Shown here piece after piece: positions 54,623 through 64,000 of a stretch of DNA of 64,000 bases. The translations under genes were made by a program, and so were the position numbers. Numbering within the stretch: position 1 is the stretch's first letter; each line of letters starts with the position of its first letter. The stretch comes from Pannonibacter indicus (GTDB lineage: Bacteria; Pseudomonadota; Alphaproteobacteria; Rhizobiales; Stappiaceae), in contig NZ_LIPT01000015.1 in NCBI RefSeq assembly GCF_001418225.1, forward strand, positions 16,459 through 80,458, read 5' to 3'. The notes under the pieces are model-generated. The model did no database searches. It was given only the letters and a program-made list of their open reading frames with translations, and was not told where the DNA came from.

Positions 54623-54985
54623 TCAGAATTCAAGTCCGCCCTCGCGGGCTGCATCTGCAAGCGCCTTGATGCGCCCGTGATACATGTACCCGCCACGGTC
54701 GAACACGACCTGCTTGACGCCAGCGGCCAGAGCGCGCTCGGCGACAAGCTTGCCGACAACTGCAGCCGCAGCCACATCGGCGCCCGTCTTCAATGCGCCC
54801 CGCACGTCCTTTTCAAGCGTGGAGGCAGAGGCAAGGGTGTGCCCCTTGGCGTCGTCGATGATCTGGGCATAGATCTGCTTCGACGAGCGGAATACGGAAA
54901 GGCGCGGACGACCGTTCGCCACCTTCTTGATCGAACGGCGCACGCGGTCGCGACGACGCTCGAAAGCAGTTTTGCTGTTCGCCAT
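54623..54985 (-). CDS. rplR: 50S ribosomal protein L18
   Basis: 120-residue L18, which binds 5S r[43 protein letters not shown] and [20 protein letters not shown] are conserved; the length is normal. Spacing is 12 bp after rplF and 38 bp before rpsE. Confidence 0.98.
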   Translation of the reverse strand: MANSKTAFERRRDRVRRSIKKVANGRPRLSVFRSSKQIYAQIIDDAKGHTLASASTLEKDVRGALKTGADVAAAAVVGKLVAERALAAGVKQVVFDRGGYMYHGRIKALADAAREGGLEF

Positions 54986-54997
54986 GATCCGGGTCCG

Positions 54998-55531
54998 TTA
55001 CTTCTTCTTGCCTTCTTTGCGAACGATGAACTCGCCCGCATAGCGAATGCCCTTGCCCTTGTACGGCTCGGGGCCACGGTATTCGCGGATGTTAGCCGCG
55101 ACCTGACCGACGGCCTGCTTGTCGATGCCGGAGATGATAATCTCGGTCGGCTTCGGGCACTTGACTTCAATTCCCTCCGGGACCTCGTAAACGACGTCGT
55201 GAGAGAAGCCAAGGGCAAGCTGGACATTGCGGCCCTGCATCTGGGCACGGTAACCCACACCGGTGATCTCGAGCTTGCGTTCGAAGCCCTGGCTCACACC
55301 GGTGATCAGGTTCTGGATCATGGTCCGGGTCATGCCCCACATGGAGCGTGCCGGCTTGCTGTCATTACGGGGATCAACCTGGATCCCGGCATCCGTCATT
55401 TCGGCGAGCACCAGATCATTGAGCACGAAGGACAGCTGGCCCTTCGGTCCCTTGACCTCGATGGTGCGGCCGTTGATCGTTGCCGTTACCCCGCTCGGCA
55501 CGGGGACTGGCTTTTTGCCAATTCGAGACAT
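54998..55531 (-). CDS. rplF: 50S ribosomal protein L6
   Basis: 177-residue L6 with two repeated domains. [20 protein letters not shown] at the N-terminus and [20 protein letters not shown] near the C-terminus are typical. It follows rpsH by 41 bp. Confidence 0.98.
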   Translation of the reverse strand: MSRIGKKPVPVPSGVTATINGRTIEVKGPKGQLSFVLNDLVLAEMTDAGIQVDPRNDSKPARSMWGMTRTMIQNLITGVSQGFERKLEITGVGYRAQMQGRNVQLALGFSHDVVYEVPEGIEVKCPKPTEIIISGIDKQAVGQVAANIREYRGPEPYKGKGIRYAGEFIVRKEGKKK

Positions 55532-55572
55532 CTGATCAACCTTGTCACATAAATAGGAAGCTCACTGCCGCG

Positions 55573-55971
55573 TCAGAAGACGCGGCAGAGCACTTCACCA
55601 CCAACATTCTCATCCCGCGCCTGATGGTCGCTCATGACGCCACGGGGCGTCGACAGGATCGACACACCAAGGCCATTCGCGACATGCGGAATGTTCTTTA
55701 CCGACGAGTACACACGGCGGCCCGGCTTCGAGATACGTTCGATCTCACGAATCACCGGCTCACCGTCAAAATACTTCAGTTCGATCTCAAGCTCGGACTT
55801 GCCGTCTTCGAATTCGACCGTCGTGTAGCCACGGATGTAACCTTCCTTGGCCAAAACATCAAGCACATGCGCACGCAGCTTCGAATGAGGTGAGGACACC
55901 TTGTTCTTGCGGCGCAGCTGCGCGTTCCGGATGCGGGTGATCATATCACCCAACGGATCGGAAATTGCCAT
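55573..55971 (-). CDS. rpsH: 30S ribosomal protein S8
   Basis: 132-residue S8, a central assembly protein of the 30S platform. [20 protein letters not shown], and [20 protein letters not shown] near the end, are diagnostic. In enterobacteria S8 represses this operon by binding mRNA; whether that holds here is not seen. Confidence 0.98.
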   Translation of the reverse strand: MAISDPLGDMITRIRNAQLRRKNKVSSPHSKLRAHVLDVLAKEGYIRGYTTVEFEDGKSELEIELKYFDGEPVIREIERISKPGRRVYSSVKNIPHVANGLGVSILSTPRGVMSDHQARDENVGGEVLCRVF

Positions 55972-55983
55972 CGCAGCCTCTCC

Positions 55984-56289
55984 TTACCAGCTCGACTTGA
56001 CCAGGCCCGGGATCTTACCCAGAGAGCCCAGCTCACGCAGCGCAACGCGCGACATCTTCAGCTTGCGGTAGAAGCCGCGCGGACGGCCGGTGACTTCACA
56101 CCGGTTGCGCACGCGGTTCGGTGCCGAATTACGCGGCAGGGCCGCGAGCTTCAGACGGGCGGCGAAACGCTCTTCCAGAGACAGCGTTTCATCCTTGGCT
56201 GCGGCCTTGAGAGCAGCACGCTTTGCAGCGTACTTCTGCACAAGGCGCTCGCGCCGCTTGTTCTTCTCGATCGCGCTCTTCTTCGCCAT
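55984..56289 (-). CDS. rpsN: 30S ribosomal protein S14 (long, zinc-free form)
   Basis: 101-residue S14. The long form without the zinc-binding CxxC pair is used: [20 protein letters not shown] has a single Cys. [20 protein letters not shown] forms the basic N-terminus. It lies between rplE (33 bp) and rpsH (12 bp). Confidence 0.98.
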   Translation of the reverse strand: MAKKSAIEKNKRRERLVQKYAAKRAALKAAAKDETLSLEERFAARLKLAALPRNSAPNRVRNRCEVTGRPRGFYRKLKMSRVALRELGSLGKIPGLVKSSW

Positions 56290-56322
56290 CGTTTTTCCTC
56301 GTTCCTTTCCCGTATATCCGCG

Positions 56323-56877
56323 TTACTTGCGGAACGGGAAGTTGAACGCGCGCAGCAGTTCGCGCGCCTCTTCATCGGTGTTGGCCGTGGTGCACACGAC
56401 CACGTCCATACCCCAAATCTGGTCGACCTTGTCGTACTCGATTTCGGGGAAAACGATGTGTTCCTTAATGCCCATGGCGTAGTTGCCACGGCCATCGAAG
56501 CTCTTCGGGTTCAGACCGCGGAAGTCACGAACGCGCGGAAGCGCGATGGTGATCAGACGGTCGAGAAACTCGAACATCTGTTCGCGGCGCAGCGTCACCT
56601 TGGCGCCGAGGGGCATGCCCTCACGCACCTTGAAGGTGGCGATGGACTTCGCAGCCTTGGTGACTACCGGCTTCTGACCGGCGATGAGCGCCAGGTCGTC
56701 CGCTGCGATACGCACCTTCTTGCTGTCAGCAACTGCCTCACCGACGCCCATGTTGAGAACGATCTTCTCAAGCTTGGGAATCTGCATCGGGTTGGTGTAG
56801 TTGAACTTCTCCTGCAGCTGCTTGCGCACCACTTCGTCGTAGTGCGTCTTGAGCCGCGGCACGTAGGTCTCAGCCAT
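56323..56877 (-). CDS. rplE: 50S ribosomal protein L5
   Basis: 184-residue L5, binding 5S rRNA and the P-site t[23 protein letters not shown] and [20 protein letters not shown] with [20 protein letters not shown] are conserved. Its ATG overlaps the end of rplX by 8 bp. Confidence 0.98.
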   Translation of the reverse strand: MAETYVPRLKTHYDEVVRKQLQEKFNYTNPMQIPKLEKIVLNMGVGEAVADSKKVRIAADDLALIAGQKPVVTKAAKSIATFKVREGMPLGAKVTLRREQMFEFLDRLITIALPRVRDFRGLNPKSFDGRGNYAMGIKEHIVFPEIEYDKVDQIWGMDVVVCTTANTDEEARELLRAFNFPFRK

Positions 56878-57187
56878 CGATCAGGTCTCCCGAACGCTTG
56901 GCCACACGGACCTTGCGGCCGTCTTCCTGCACCTTGAACCCGACGCGAGTCGGCTTGCCATCCTTCGGATCGGCTACAGCCAGGTTGGAAACGTGAATCG
57001 GGGCTTCCTTTGCCACGATGCCTGCTTCCTGGGTCTGCGTCTGGCGCTGGTGGCGGCGAACGACGTTGATGCCGCGCACGAGAGCCTTGTTGTCCGTCGG
57101 CAGCATCTGCAGCACTTCGCCGGTCTTGCCCTTGTCACGACCGGCGAGCACGACAACCGTGTCGCCTTTTTTAATTTTCGCAGCCAT
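56870..57187 (-). CDS. rplX: 50S ribosomal protein L24
   Basis: 105-residue L24, an early 50S assembly protein. The start ATG 57187 overlaps the rplN stop as TGATG; a longer frame reaching into rplN is a shadow. [20 protein letters not shown] (the KOW motif) and [20 protein letters not shown] are typical. Confidence 0.97.
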   Translation of the reverse strand: MAAKIKKGDTVVVLAGRDKGKTGEVLQMLPTDNKALVRGINVVRRHQRQTQTQEAGIVAKEAPIHVSNLAVADPKDGKPTRVGFKVQEDGRKVRVAKRSGDLIDG

Positions 57188-57555
57188 CAGAGCACCTCCG
57201 GCGCGAGCGAAATGATCTTCATGTGGTTCTTTGCACGGAGCTCGCGCGGCACCGGCCCAAAGATACGGGTGCCGATCGGCTCCTTGTTGTTGTTGACCAG
57301 GACCGCCGCATTGCGGTCGAACCGGATCACGCTGCCGTCGGGACGGCGAATGTCCTTCGCCGTACGCACGACGACCGCCTTCATCACGTCGCCCTTCTTG
57401 ACGCGGCCGCGCGGGATAGCTTCCTTGATGCTGACGACGATGATGTCGCCAACGCGGGCATACTTCCGCTTCGAGCCGCCGAGCACCTTGATGCACATGA
57501 CACGACGGGCGCCGGAATTATCCGCCACGTCGAGGTTTGTTTGCATCTGAATCAT
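57187..57555 (-). CDS. rplN: 50S ribosomal protein L14
   Basis: 122-residue L14. [20 protein letters not shown] at the start, then [20 protein letters not shown] and [17 protein letters not shown], are canonical. It overlaps rplX by one base and follows rpsQ by 69 bp. Confidence 0.98.
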   Translation of the reverse strand: MIQMQTNLDVADNSGARRVMCIKVLGGSKRKYARVGDIIVVSIKEAIPRGRVKKGDVMKAVVVRTAKDIRRPDGSVIRFDRNAAVLVNNNKEPIGTRIFGPVPRELRAKNHMKIISLAPEVL

Positions 57556-57624
57556 GACTTGGCCGCCTTGTTCTCTCTACGGCGCACCTGCCACGGGCGC
57601 CGGATGCTCAACAGAGCCGTGGTC

Positions 57625-57852
57625 TCAGGAGACCACGGTCCAACGTTTGGTCTTGGAGATCGGCGCACACTCTTCGATCTGAACCGTGTCGCCGACCTGG
57701 TACTTGTTCGCTTCGTCATGCGCCCGGTACTTCTTGGACCGGCGCACCGTCTTCTTGAGCAGCGGGTGAGTGAAGCGGCGCTCCACCTTCACCGTCACCG
57801 TCTTGTCATTCGCGTTGCTGACCACGGTGCCCTGCAAAATGCGTTTCGGCAT
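57625..57852 (-). CDS. rpsQ: 30S ribosomal protein S17
   Basis: 75-residue S17. [20 protein letters not shown] and [20 protein letters not shown] are conserved; the C-terminus [10 protein letters not shown] is the standard ending. It follows rpmC by 10 bp. Confidence 0.97.
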   Translation of the reverse strand: MPKRILQGTVVSNANDKTVTVKVERRFTHPLLKKTVRRSKKYRAHDEANKYQVGDTVQIEECAPISKTKRWTVVS

Positions 57853-57862
57853 TGAGGCCTCC

Positions 57863-58063
57863 TTACGCGGTTGCGGTCATGCGCTTATCGCGCATGATCG
57901 TCTGGATCCGGGCGATATCCCGGCGGATCTGCCGGAAACGACCAGTGTTTTCGAGCTGACCGGTGGCCTTCTGAAAGCGCAGGTTGAACTGCTCCTTCTT
58001 CAGTGCCTCAAGTTCCGTACGGAGCTCGTCGAGGGTCTTTGCCCTTACATCATTTGCCTTCAT
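57863..58063 (-). CDS. rpmC: 50S ribosomal protein L29
   Basis: 66-residue L29, two helices at the tunnel exit. [20 protein letters not shown] and [20 protein letters not shown] are diagnostic. It lies between rplP (22 bp) and rpsQ. Confidence 0.97.
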   Translation of the reverse strand: MKANDVRAKTLDELRTELEALKKEQFNLRFQKATGQLENTGRFRQIRRDIARIQTIMRDKRMTATA

Positions 58064-58085
58064 GGCTCAACTCTCCTCGACTGCC

Positions 58086-58499
58086 TTACTCGGCGATCCG
58101 CTGGACGAACCGGCACTTGATCGGCAGCTTGGCAGCAGCCAGGCGCATTGCTTCGCGGGCAACGTCTTCCGGCACGCCGTCAATCTCGAACATGATACGG
58201 CCCGGCTTGACACGGCAGGCCCAGTAGTCCGGAGCACCTTTACCCTTACCCATGCGGACTTCCGCAGGCTTGGAAGACACCGGCACATCCGGGAAAATCC
58301 GGATCCAAACACGGCCCGCACGCTTCATGTGACGGGTCATTGCACGACGGGCTGCCTCGATCTGGCGGGCGGTGACACGCTCCGGCTCCACGGCCTTCAG
58401 ACCGAATTCGCCGAAGTTCAGGTCAGTACCGCCCTTCGCCATGCCGTGGATGCGGCCCTTGTGCTGCTTGCGGAACTTAGTTCGCTTCGGTTGCAGCAT
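58086..58499 (-). CDS. rplP: 50S ribosomal protein L16
   Basis: 137-residue L16 near the peptidyl-transferase centre. [40 protein letters not shown] and [20 protein letters not shown] are conserved. It follows rpsC by 40 bp. Confidence 0.98.
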   Translation of the reverse strand: MLQPKRTKFRKQHKGRIHGMAKGGTDLNFGEFGLKAVEPERVTARQIEAARRAMTRHMKRAGRVWIRIFPDVPVSSKPAEVRMGKGKGAPDYWACRVKPGRIMFEIDGVPEDVAREAMRLAAAKLPIKCRFVQRIAE

Positions 58500-58539
58500 C
58501 GTTCTTCTCTCGTTCTTGCGTTACACGGGCGCTGCCTTT

Positions 58540-59268
58540 TCAGGCAGCGCGCTCGCGACCACGATCCCGGCGCTGGCCGCGATCACCCTGATTCGCATCC
58601 GAGCTTTCGGTCGCGCGGCGTTCAGACGCCATCGGATCGTGCTCGAGGATCTCCCCTTTGAAGATCCAGACCTTGACGCCGCAGGCGCCATAGGCGGTGT
58701 GAGCGGTCGCTGTGCCATAATCGATGTCGGCGCGCAAGGTGTGCAGCGGCACACGGCCTTCACGATACCATTCGACGCGTGCGATTTCCGCACCACCCAG
58801 ACGGCCGCCGCAGTTGATACGGATGCCAAGGGCGCCCAGACGCATGGCCGACTGAACGGCACGCTTCATGGCGCGGCGGAATGCAACACGGCGTTCCAGC
58901 TGCTGGGCGATCGAAGCGGCAACCAGGGTCGCGTCGATTTCCGGCTTGCGCACTTCAACGATGTTGATGTGCACTTCGGCGTCGGTGATCCCGGCAAGCT
59001 TCTTGCGCAGCTTGTCGATGTCCGCACCCTTCTTGCCGATGACCACACCCGGGCGGCCGGAATGGATGGTCACGCGGCACTTCTTGTGCGGGCGTTCGAT
59101 CACGATCTTGGAAACCGCAGCCTGCTTCAGCTCGTTCATCAGATATTCGCGGATGCGGAAATCTTCATGAAGCAGCTTGCCGTATTCGCCCTTGTTGGCG
59201 AACCAGCGGGAGTCCCAGGTGCGGTTGATCCCGAGGCGCATGCCGATCGGGTTAACTTTGTGTCCCAT
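58540..59268 (-). CDS. rpsC: 30S ribosomal protein S3
   Basis: 242-residue S3 with a KH domain ([20 protein letters not shown]) and a C-terminal domain ([20 protein letters not shown] then [13 protein letters not shown]). An Arg/Glu-rich tail ([11 protein letters not shown]) ends the protein. Its start overlaps the rplV stop by one base. Confidence 0.98.
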   Translation of the reverse strand: MGHKVNPIGMRLGINRTWDSRWFANKGEYGKLLHEDFRIREYLMNELKQAAVSKIVIERPHKKCRVTIHSGRPGVVIGKKGADIDKLRKKLAGITDAEVHINIVEVRKPEIDATLVAASIAQQLERRVAFRRAMKRAVQSAMRLGALGIRINCGGRLGGAEIARVEWYREGRVPLHTLRADIDYGTATAHTAYGACGVKVWIFKGEILEHDPMASERRATESSDANQGDRGQRRDRGRERAA

Positions 59269-59648
59269 CAGGCAGTCTCCTCGACTTGACGAACAACGAT
59301 GGTCAGGTTCGAGAACGGCTTCTCGATCCGGCCAGCGCGGCCACGTGCACGGGCATGGAACCGCTTGATGACAAAAGCCTTGCCCACATGGGCTTCGGCA
59401 ACCACCAGGCTGTCCACGTCCAGGTCGTGGTTGTTCTCGGCATTCGCAATCGCAGACATCAGGGTCTTCTTGACGTCACCAGCGATGCGCTTGCGGGAGA
59501 ACGTCAGATCCGCCAGAGCGGAACTTACCTTCTTGCCACGGATTGCAGCCGCCACGAGGTTCAGCTTCTGCGGGGAAACGCGCAGCATGCGCGTGACCGC
59601 CTTGGCCTCGTTGTCGGCGAGCGTCCGCTCACGCTTCGGCTTGCCCAT
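59268..59648 (-). CDS. rplV: 50S ribosomal protein L22
   Basis: 126-residue L22, lining the exit tunnel. [20 protein letters not shown] and [20 protein letters not shown] are conserved, and [20 protein letters not shown] forms the tunnel loop region and end. It follows rpsS by 2 bp. Confidence 0.97.
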   Translation of the reverse strand: MGKPKRERTLADNEAKAVTRMLRVSPQKLNLVAAAIRGKKVSSALADLTFSRKRIAGDVKKTLMSAIANAENNHDLDVDSLVVAEAHVGKAFVIKRFHARARGRAGRIEKPFSNLTIVVRQVEETA

Positions 59649-59650
59649 CG

Positions 59651-59929
59651 TTACTTCCTCTTCGCCTTCTTGTCGGCGCCGTGCCCGTAGTAGGTCCGGG
59701 TCGGCGAGAACTCGCCGAGCTTGTGACCAATCATTTCTTCAGACACCAGCACCGGAACGTGCTTCTGTCCGTTGTATACGCCGAAGGTCAGGCCAACGAA
59801 CTGCGGCAGGATCGTAGAGCGGCGGCTCCAGGTCTTGATGACCTCGTTCCGGCCGGTTTCGCGAACCTTGTCCGCCTTCTTCAGCAGATACCCGTCGACA
59901 AACGGACCTTTCCAGATCGAACGTGTCAC
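59651..59929 (-). CDS. rpsS: 30S ribosomal protein S19
   Basis: 92-residue S19. The start codon is GTG 59929 ([20 protein letters not shown]), preceded by [25 protein letters not shown] and [20 protein letters not shown] are conserved. It lies 12 bp after rplB. Confidence 0.97.
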   Translation of the reverse strand: MTRSIWKGPFVDGYLLKKADKVRETGRNEVIKTWSRRSTILPQFVGLTFGVYNGQKHVPVLVSEEMIGHKLGEFSPTRTYYGHGADKKAKRK

Positions 59930-59941
59930 GATCCGTACCTC

Positions 59942-60775
59942 TTACTTCTTGCGAGCATGACGGCTGCGAACAATGAACTTGTCCGTTGCCTTGTTGCTGC
60001 GCGTGCGCTTGCCCTTCGTCGGCTTGCCCCAGGGGGTCACCGGATGACGGCCACCCGAGGTGCGGCCTTCACCACCGCCGTGCGGATGGTCGATCGGGTT
60101 CATGGCCACACCGCGGGTGTGCGGGCGGATGCCGAGCCAGCGCGAACGTCCGGCCTTGCCCAGGTTGATGTTGCCATGGTCCGGGTTGGACACGGCGCCG
60201 ATGGACGCCATGCAGGTGCCCAGAACGCGGCGCTGTTCACCGGACATGAGACGCAGGATCGTGTAACCCTGGTCGCGGCCGACGATCTGAACGAAAGCAC
60301 CGGCGGAACGGGCGATCTGACCGCCCTTGCCCGGCTTCAGCTCAACGTTGTGGACAATGGTGCCGACCGGAATGGAAGCCAGCGGCATCGCGTTGCCCGG
60401 CTTCACGTCGACGGACTCACCAGCCACAACCATGTCGCCGGCAGCAAGACGCTGCGGGGCCAGGATGTAGGCCAGCTCACCATCCTCGTAACGGATCAGC
60501 GCGATGAACGCGGTGCGGTTCGGATCGTATTCCAGGCGCTCAACAGTCGCCGGAACGTCGAACTTGCGACGCTTGAAGTCCACCAGACGGTAGGAGCGCT
60601 TGTGGCCGCCGCCGCGGTTCGGTGCCGTCAGACGGCCGCGGTTGTTGCGGCCGCCAGTCTTGCTCAGGCCTTCGGTCAAGGTCTTGACCGGCTTGCCCTT
60701 CCAGAGATCGGCACGGTCCACCTGAACCAGCTGGCGCCGGCCGGGGGACGTGGGGTTGAAGGTCTTGAGTGCCAT
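59942..60775 (-). CDS. rplB: 50S ribosomal protein L2
   Basis: 277-residue L2, needed for peptidyl-transferase activity. [20 protein letters not shown], and [20 protein letters not shown] with its conserved His, are diagnostic. It follows rplW by 16 bp. Confidence 0.98.
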   Translation of the reverse strand: MALKTFNPTSPGRRQLVQVDRADLWKGKPVKTLTEGLSKTGGRNNRGRLTAPNRGGGHKRSYRLVDFKRRKFDVPATVERLEYDPNRTAFIALIRYEDGELAYILAPQRLAAGDMVVAGESVDVKPGNAMPLASIPVGTIVHNVELKPGKGGQIARSAGAFVQIVGRDQGYTILRLMSGEQRRVLGTCMASIGAVSNPDHGNINLGKAGRSRWLGIRPHTRGVAMNPIDHPHGGGEGRTSGGRHPVTPWGKPTKGKRTRSNKATDKFIVRSRHARKK

Positions 60776-60791
60776 AATTGTCGTCCCAGCC

Positions 60792-61085
60792 TTAGAGTCC
60801 GGTCGTCACGTCGATCGAGTGACCCTCGGCGAGCGTCACAATGGCCTTCTTGTAATCGGACTGCTGTCCGATGCGGCCGCGGAAACGCTTCACCTTGCCC
60901 TTGCGGACCAGAGTGTTCACTGCAGTGACCTTGACGCCGAACAGGGCTTCAATCGCTGCCTTGATTTCCGGCTTGGTTGCCGAGTTGGCAACCTTGAAGA
61001 CCACCTTGTTCTCTTCCGAGGCCATGGTCGCCTTCTCGGTGATCACCGGGCTGACGATCTTGTCGTAGTGAGCGATCTTGCTCAT
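60792..61085 (-). CDS. rplW: 50S ribosomal protein L23
   Basis: 97-residue L23, docking site of trigger factor and SRP at the tunnel exit. [20 protein letters not shown] and [20 protein letters not shown] are conserved. Its ATG overlaps the rplD stop as ATGA. Confidence 0.98.
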   Translation of the reverse strand: MSKIAHYDKIVSPVITEKATMASEENKVVFKVANSATKPEIKAAIEALFGVKVTAVNTLVRKGKVKRFRGRIGQQSDYKKAIVTLAEGHSIDVTTGL

Positions 61086-61702
61086 TTGAACCGCTCCTCG
61101 ATAGCCGACACAGCAGCCTTGGTCAGAACCAGGGTGTTGCGGCGCAGGATGTCATAGACGTTGATGCCCTGAACCGGGAGCACGTCAACAGCCGGAATGT
61201 TGCGGGCGGCGAGTGCGAAGTTCGCATCCACCTCTGCACCATCGATGACCAGCACGCTGGCGAGGCCCAGCTTGCTGAACTTTTCCTTCAGCAGCTTGGT
61301 CTTGGCTTCAGCGGCCTTGGCGTCCTCGACAACGATCAGCGAACCGGCCTTCACCTTGGAAGACAGCGCATGGGCGAGGCCCAGGGCGCGAACCTTCTTC
61401 GGCAGGTCGTGGCTATGGTCACGGACAACCGGACCAAAAGCCTTGCCGCCGCCGCGGAACTGCGGAGCCTTGCGGTTACCGTGACGGGCGCCACCGGAGC
61501 CCTTCTGACGGACGAACTTCTTGGTCGTGCCGGAGACTTCGGCACGGCCCTTGGCCTTGTGGGTACCAGCCTGGCGCTTGGCAAGCTGCCAGCGCACAAC
61601 GCGGTGGATCAGATCCGTGCGCGGCTCGAGACCGAAGATCCCGTCCGACACCGTGATCGAACCGGCGGCCGAACCTTCGAGGGTTTTGACCTCAAGTTCC
61701 AT
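61082..61702 (-). CDS. rplD: 50S ribosomal protein L4
   Basis: 206-residue L4. The start ATG 61702 overlaps the rplC stop as TGATG, with GGAGAG upstream; a GTG one codon earlier is less likely. [20 protein letters not shown] and [20 protein letters not shown] form the conserved loop. In E. coli L4 represses the S10 operon; no leader for that is seen here. Confidence 0.97.
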   Translation of the reverse strand: MELEVKTLEGSAAGSITVSDGIFGLEPRTDLIHRVVRWQLAKRQAGTHKAKGRAEVSGTTKKFVRQKGSGGARHGNRKAPQFRGGGKAFGPVVRDHSHDLPKKVRALGLAHALSSKVKAGSLIVVEDAKAAEAKTKLLKEKFSKLGLASVLVIDGAEVDANFALAARNIPAVDVLPVQGINVYDILRRNTLVLTKAAVSAIEERFK

Positions 61703-62409
61703 CACTCACTCTCCTTGCCCGTGGCTGCCTCGGCAACGGCCCGGAAAGCACCCGGAACCGGCACGCCTTCCGGCAGCGCCTTCTTGACGGCATCGCGAAC
61801 CAGGATCCAGCCGCCCTTGGCACCGGGAACAGAGCCTTCGACCATGATCAGGCCGCGCTCGACGTCCGTGCGGACAACCTTGAGGTTCTGCGTGGTCACA
61901 CGGGCATCACCCATGTGGCCGGCCATCTTCTTGCCCTTGAACACCTTGCCCGGGTCCTGACGCTGGCCGGTCGAACCGTGCGCGCGGTGGGACACCGAGT
62001 TACCGTGAGAAGCGCGGCCACCACCGAAGTTGTGGCGCTTCATGGAACCGGCAAAGCCCTTACCGATCGAGGTGCCGGTGACGTCGACAAACTGACCTTC
62101 CACATAGTGGTCGGCAGTGATCTCGGACCCGACTTCGATCAGGTTGTCCGGGCTCACGCGGAACTCAGCCAGCGTGCGCTTCGGCTCAACCTTGGCAACC
62201 GCGAAATGTCCGCGCATCGCCTTGGGCGTGTTCTTGACTTTGGCAACACCGGCGCCAAGCTGCAGTGCGGTGTAGCCGTTCTTTTCTTCAGTGCGGTGAG
62301 CAACAACCTGGCAGTTTTCGAGCCGCAAAACCGTGACCGGCACATGTTCGCCGGACTCGTTGTAAATGCGGGTCATGCCCACCTTCTGAGCGATCACTCC
62401 AGAACGCAT
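61702..62409 (-). CDS. rplC: 50S ribosomal protein L3
   Basis: 235-residue L3. [20 protein letters not shown] at the start and [20 protein letters not shown] with [20 protein letters not shown] are canonical. It follows rpsJ by 23 bp and overlaps rplD. Confidence 0.98.
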   Translation of the reverse strand: MRSGVIAQKVGMTRIYNESGEHVPVTVLRLENCQVVAHRTEEKNGYTALQLGAGVAKVKNTPKAMRGHFAVAKVEPKRTLAEFRVSPDNLIEVGSEITADHYVEGQFVDVTGTSIGKGFAGSMKRHNFGGGRASHGNSVSHRAHGSTGQRQDPGKVFKGKKMAGHMGDARVTTQNLKVVRTDVERGLIMVEGSVPGAKGGWILVRDAVKKALPEGVPVPGAFRAVAEAATGKESE

Positions 62410-62432
62410 TGGCGTAAACCTTTCGATCCGAC

Positions 62433-62741
62433 TCAGAGCTTGATCTCGACGTCCACGCCAGCTGCCAGGTCGAGCTTCATAAGAGCGTCGACGGTCTGCG
62501 GCGTCGGATCGACGATGTCGAGGAGGCGCTTGTGAGTGCGCATCTCAAACTGATCGCGGCTTTTCTTGTCGATGTGCGGACCACGAAGCACGGTGTACTT
62601 CTCGATCCGCGTCGGCAGCGGCACGGGACCCCGTACCTGCGCACCGGTCCGCTTCGCCGTGTTCACGATCTCCCGGGTGGAAGCATCGAGAATACGGTGA
62701 TCGAATGCCTTGAGGCGGATCCGGATATTCTGACCGTTCAT
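62433..62741 (-). CDS. rpsJ: 30S ribosomal protein S10 (NusE)
   Basis: 102-residue S10, also the antitermination factor Nus[21 protein letters not shown] and [20 protein letters not shown] then [17 protein letters not shown] are typical. It begins the S10 group, 65 bp downstream of tuf. Confidence 0.98.
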   Translation of the reverse strand: MNGQNIRIRLKAFDHRILDASTREIVNTAKRTGAQVRGPVPLPTRIEKYTVLRGPHIDKKSRDQFEMRTHKRLLDIVDPTPQTVDALMKLDLAAGVDVEIKL

Positions 62742-62806
62742 TTCAGATTTCCCGATAAGACTGGGCCCTGCCGTCCGCCTGAAGCGGCAGCGGGGGCACC
62801 CGCCGA

Positions 62807-63997
<1,191 letters not shown>

Positions 63998-64000
63998 CGG

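Overview
The window is chromosomal DNA of a high-GC alphaproteobacterium. The lineage markers are an ALAS-type hemA, popZ, an ATP12 assembly factor, an aerobic-route cobN, an Anbu protease and a TolC with pcm just upstream. The overall gene set fits Hyphomicrobiales, perhaps a Stappia/Pannonibacter-like genus, but that placement is inference. I see no prophage, IS element, rRNA operon or CRISPR array.

Layout. 1-5.8 kb: a cobalamin operon on the minus strand (promoter, B12 riboswitch, 32-codon mini-ORF, cobU, cobW, cobN running off the left edge). 5.9-6.1 kb: tRNA-Asn with a good promoter. 6.2-13.3 kb: a FecI/FecR-controlled siderophore uptake block (sigma factor, anti-sigma factor, TonB receptor, binding protein, double-length permease; no ATPase gene in view). 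13.5-14.5 kb: a deletion scar joining a headless LysR gene to the tail of a YdcZ-type transporter gene. 14.5-15.2 kb: a TetR gene with three similar operator-like sites. 15.3-25 kb: sugar epimerase, hemA, an unknown exported protein, a DUF2155 protein, valS, popZ and tolC. 25.2-28.7 kb: pcm, tRNA-Cys and a PAS-GAF-GGDEF-EAL protein.

28.7-37.9 kb: cobC and cobD, a DUF938 methyltransferase, a carboxyltransferase (pccB-like) and a four-gene operon of ATP-grasp, alpha-E, transglutaminase-like and Anbu proteasome-like proteins. This block is bracketed by two direct copies of a 100-bp two-hairpin repeat. 37.9-48.5 kb: a minus-strand run of ATP12, HAD phosphatase, rluC, crcB, a large patatin-like protein, rarA, a DegP-type protease and a chemotaxis receptor. 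48.7-64 kb: the str/S10/spc/alpha ribosomal supercluster on the minus strand, from tuf to rplQ, closed by a strong terminator.

How the genes fit together. CobU, CobW, CobN, CobC and CobD all serve cobalamin synthesis but lie in two blocks about 23 kb apart. HemA starts the tetrapyrrole pathway that feeds them. The FecIR block would sense and import a ferric siderophore. The ATP-grasp/alpha-E/transglutaminase/Anbu set looks like one peptide-synthesis-and-breakdown system of unknown substrate. The points most worth a second look are the covarying two-hairpin repeat, the LysR/YdcZ scar, the Anbu operon with its GTG start, and the riboswitch-linked mini-ORF.
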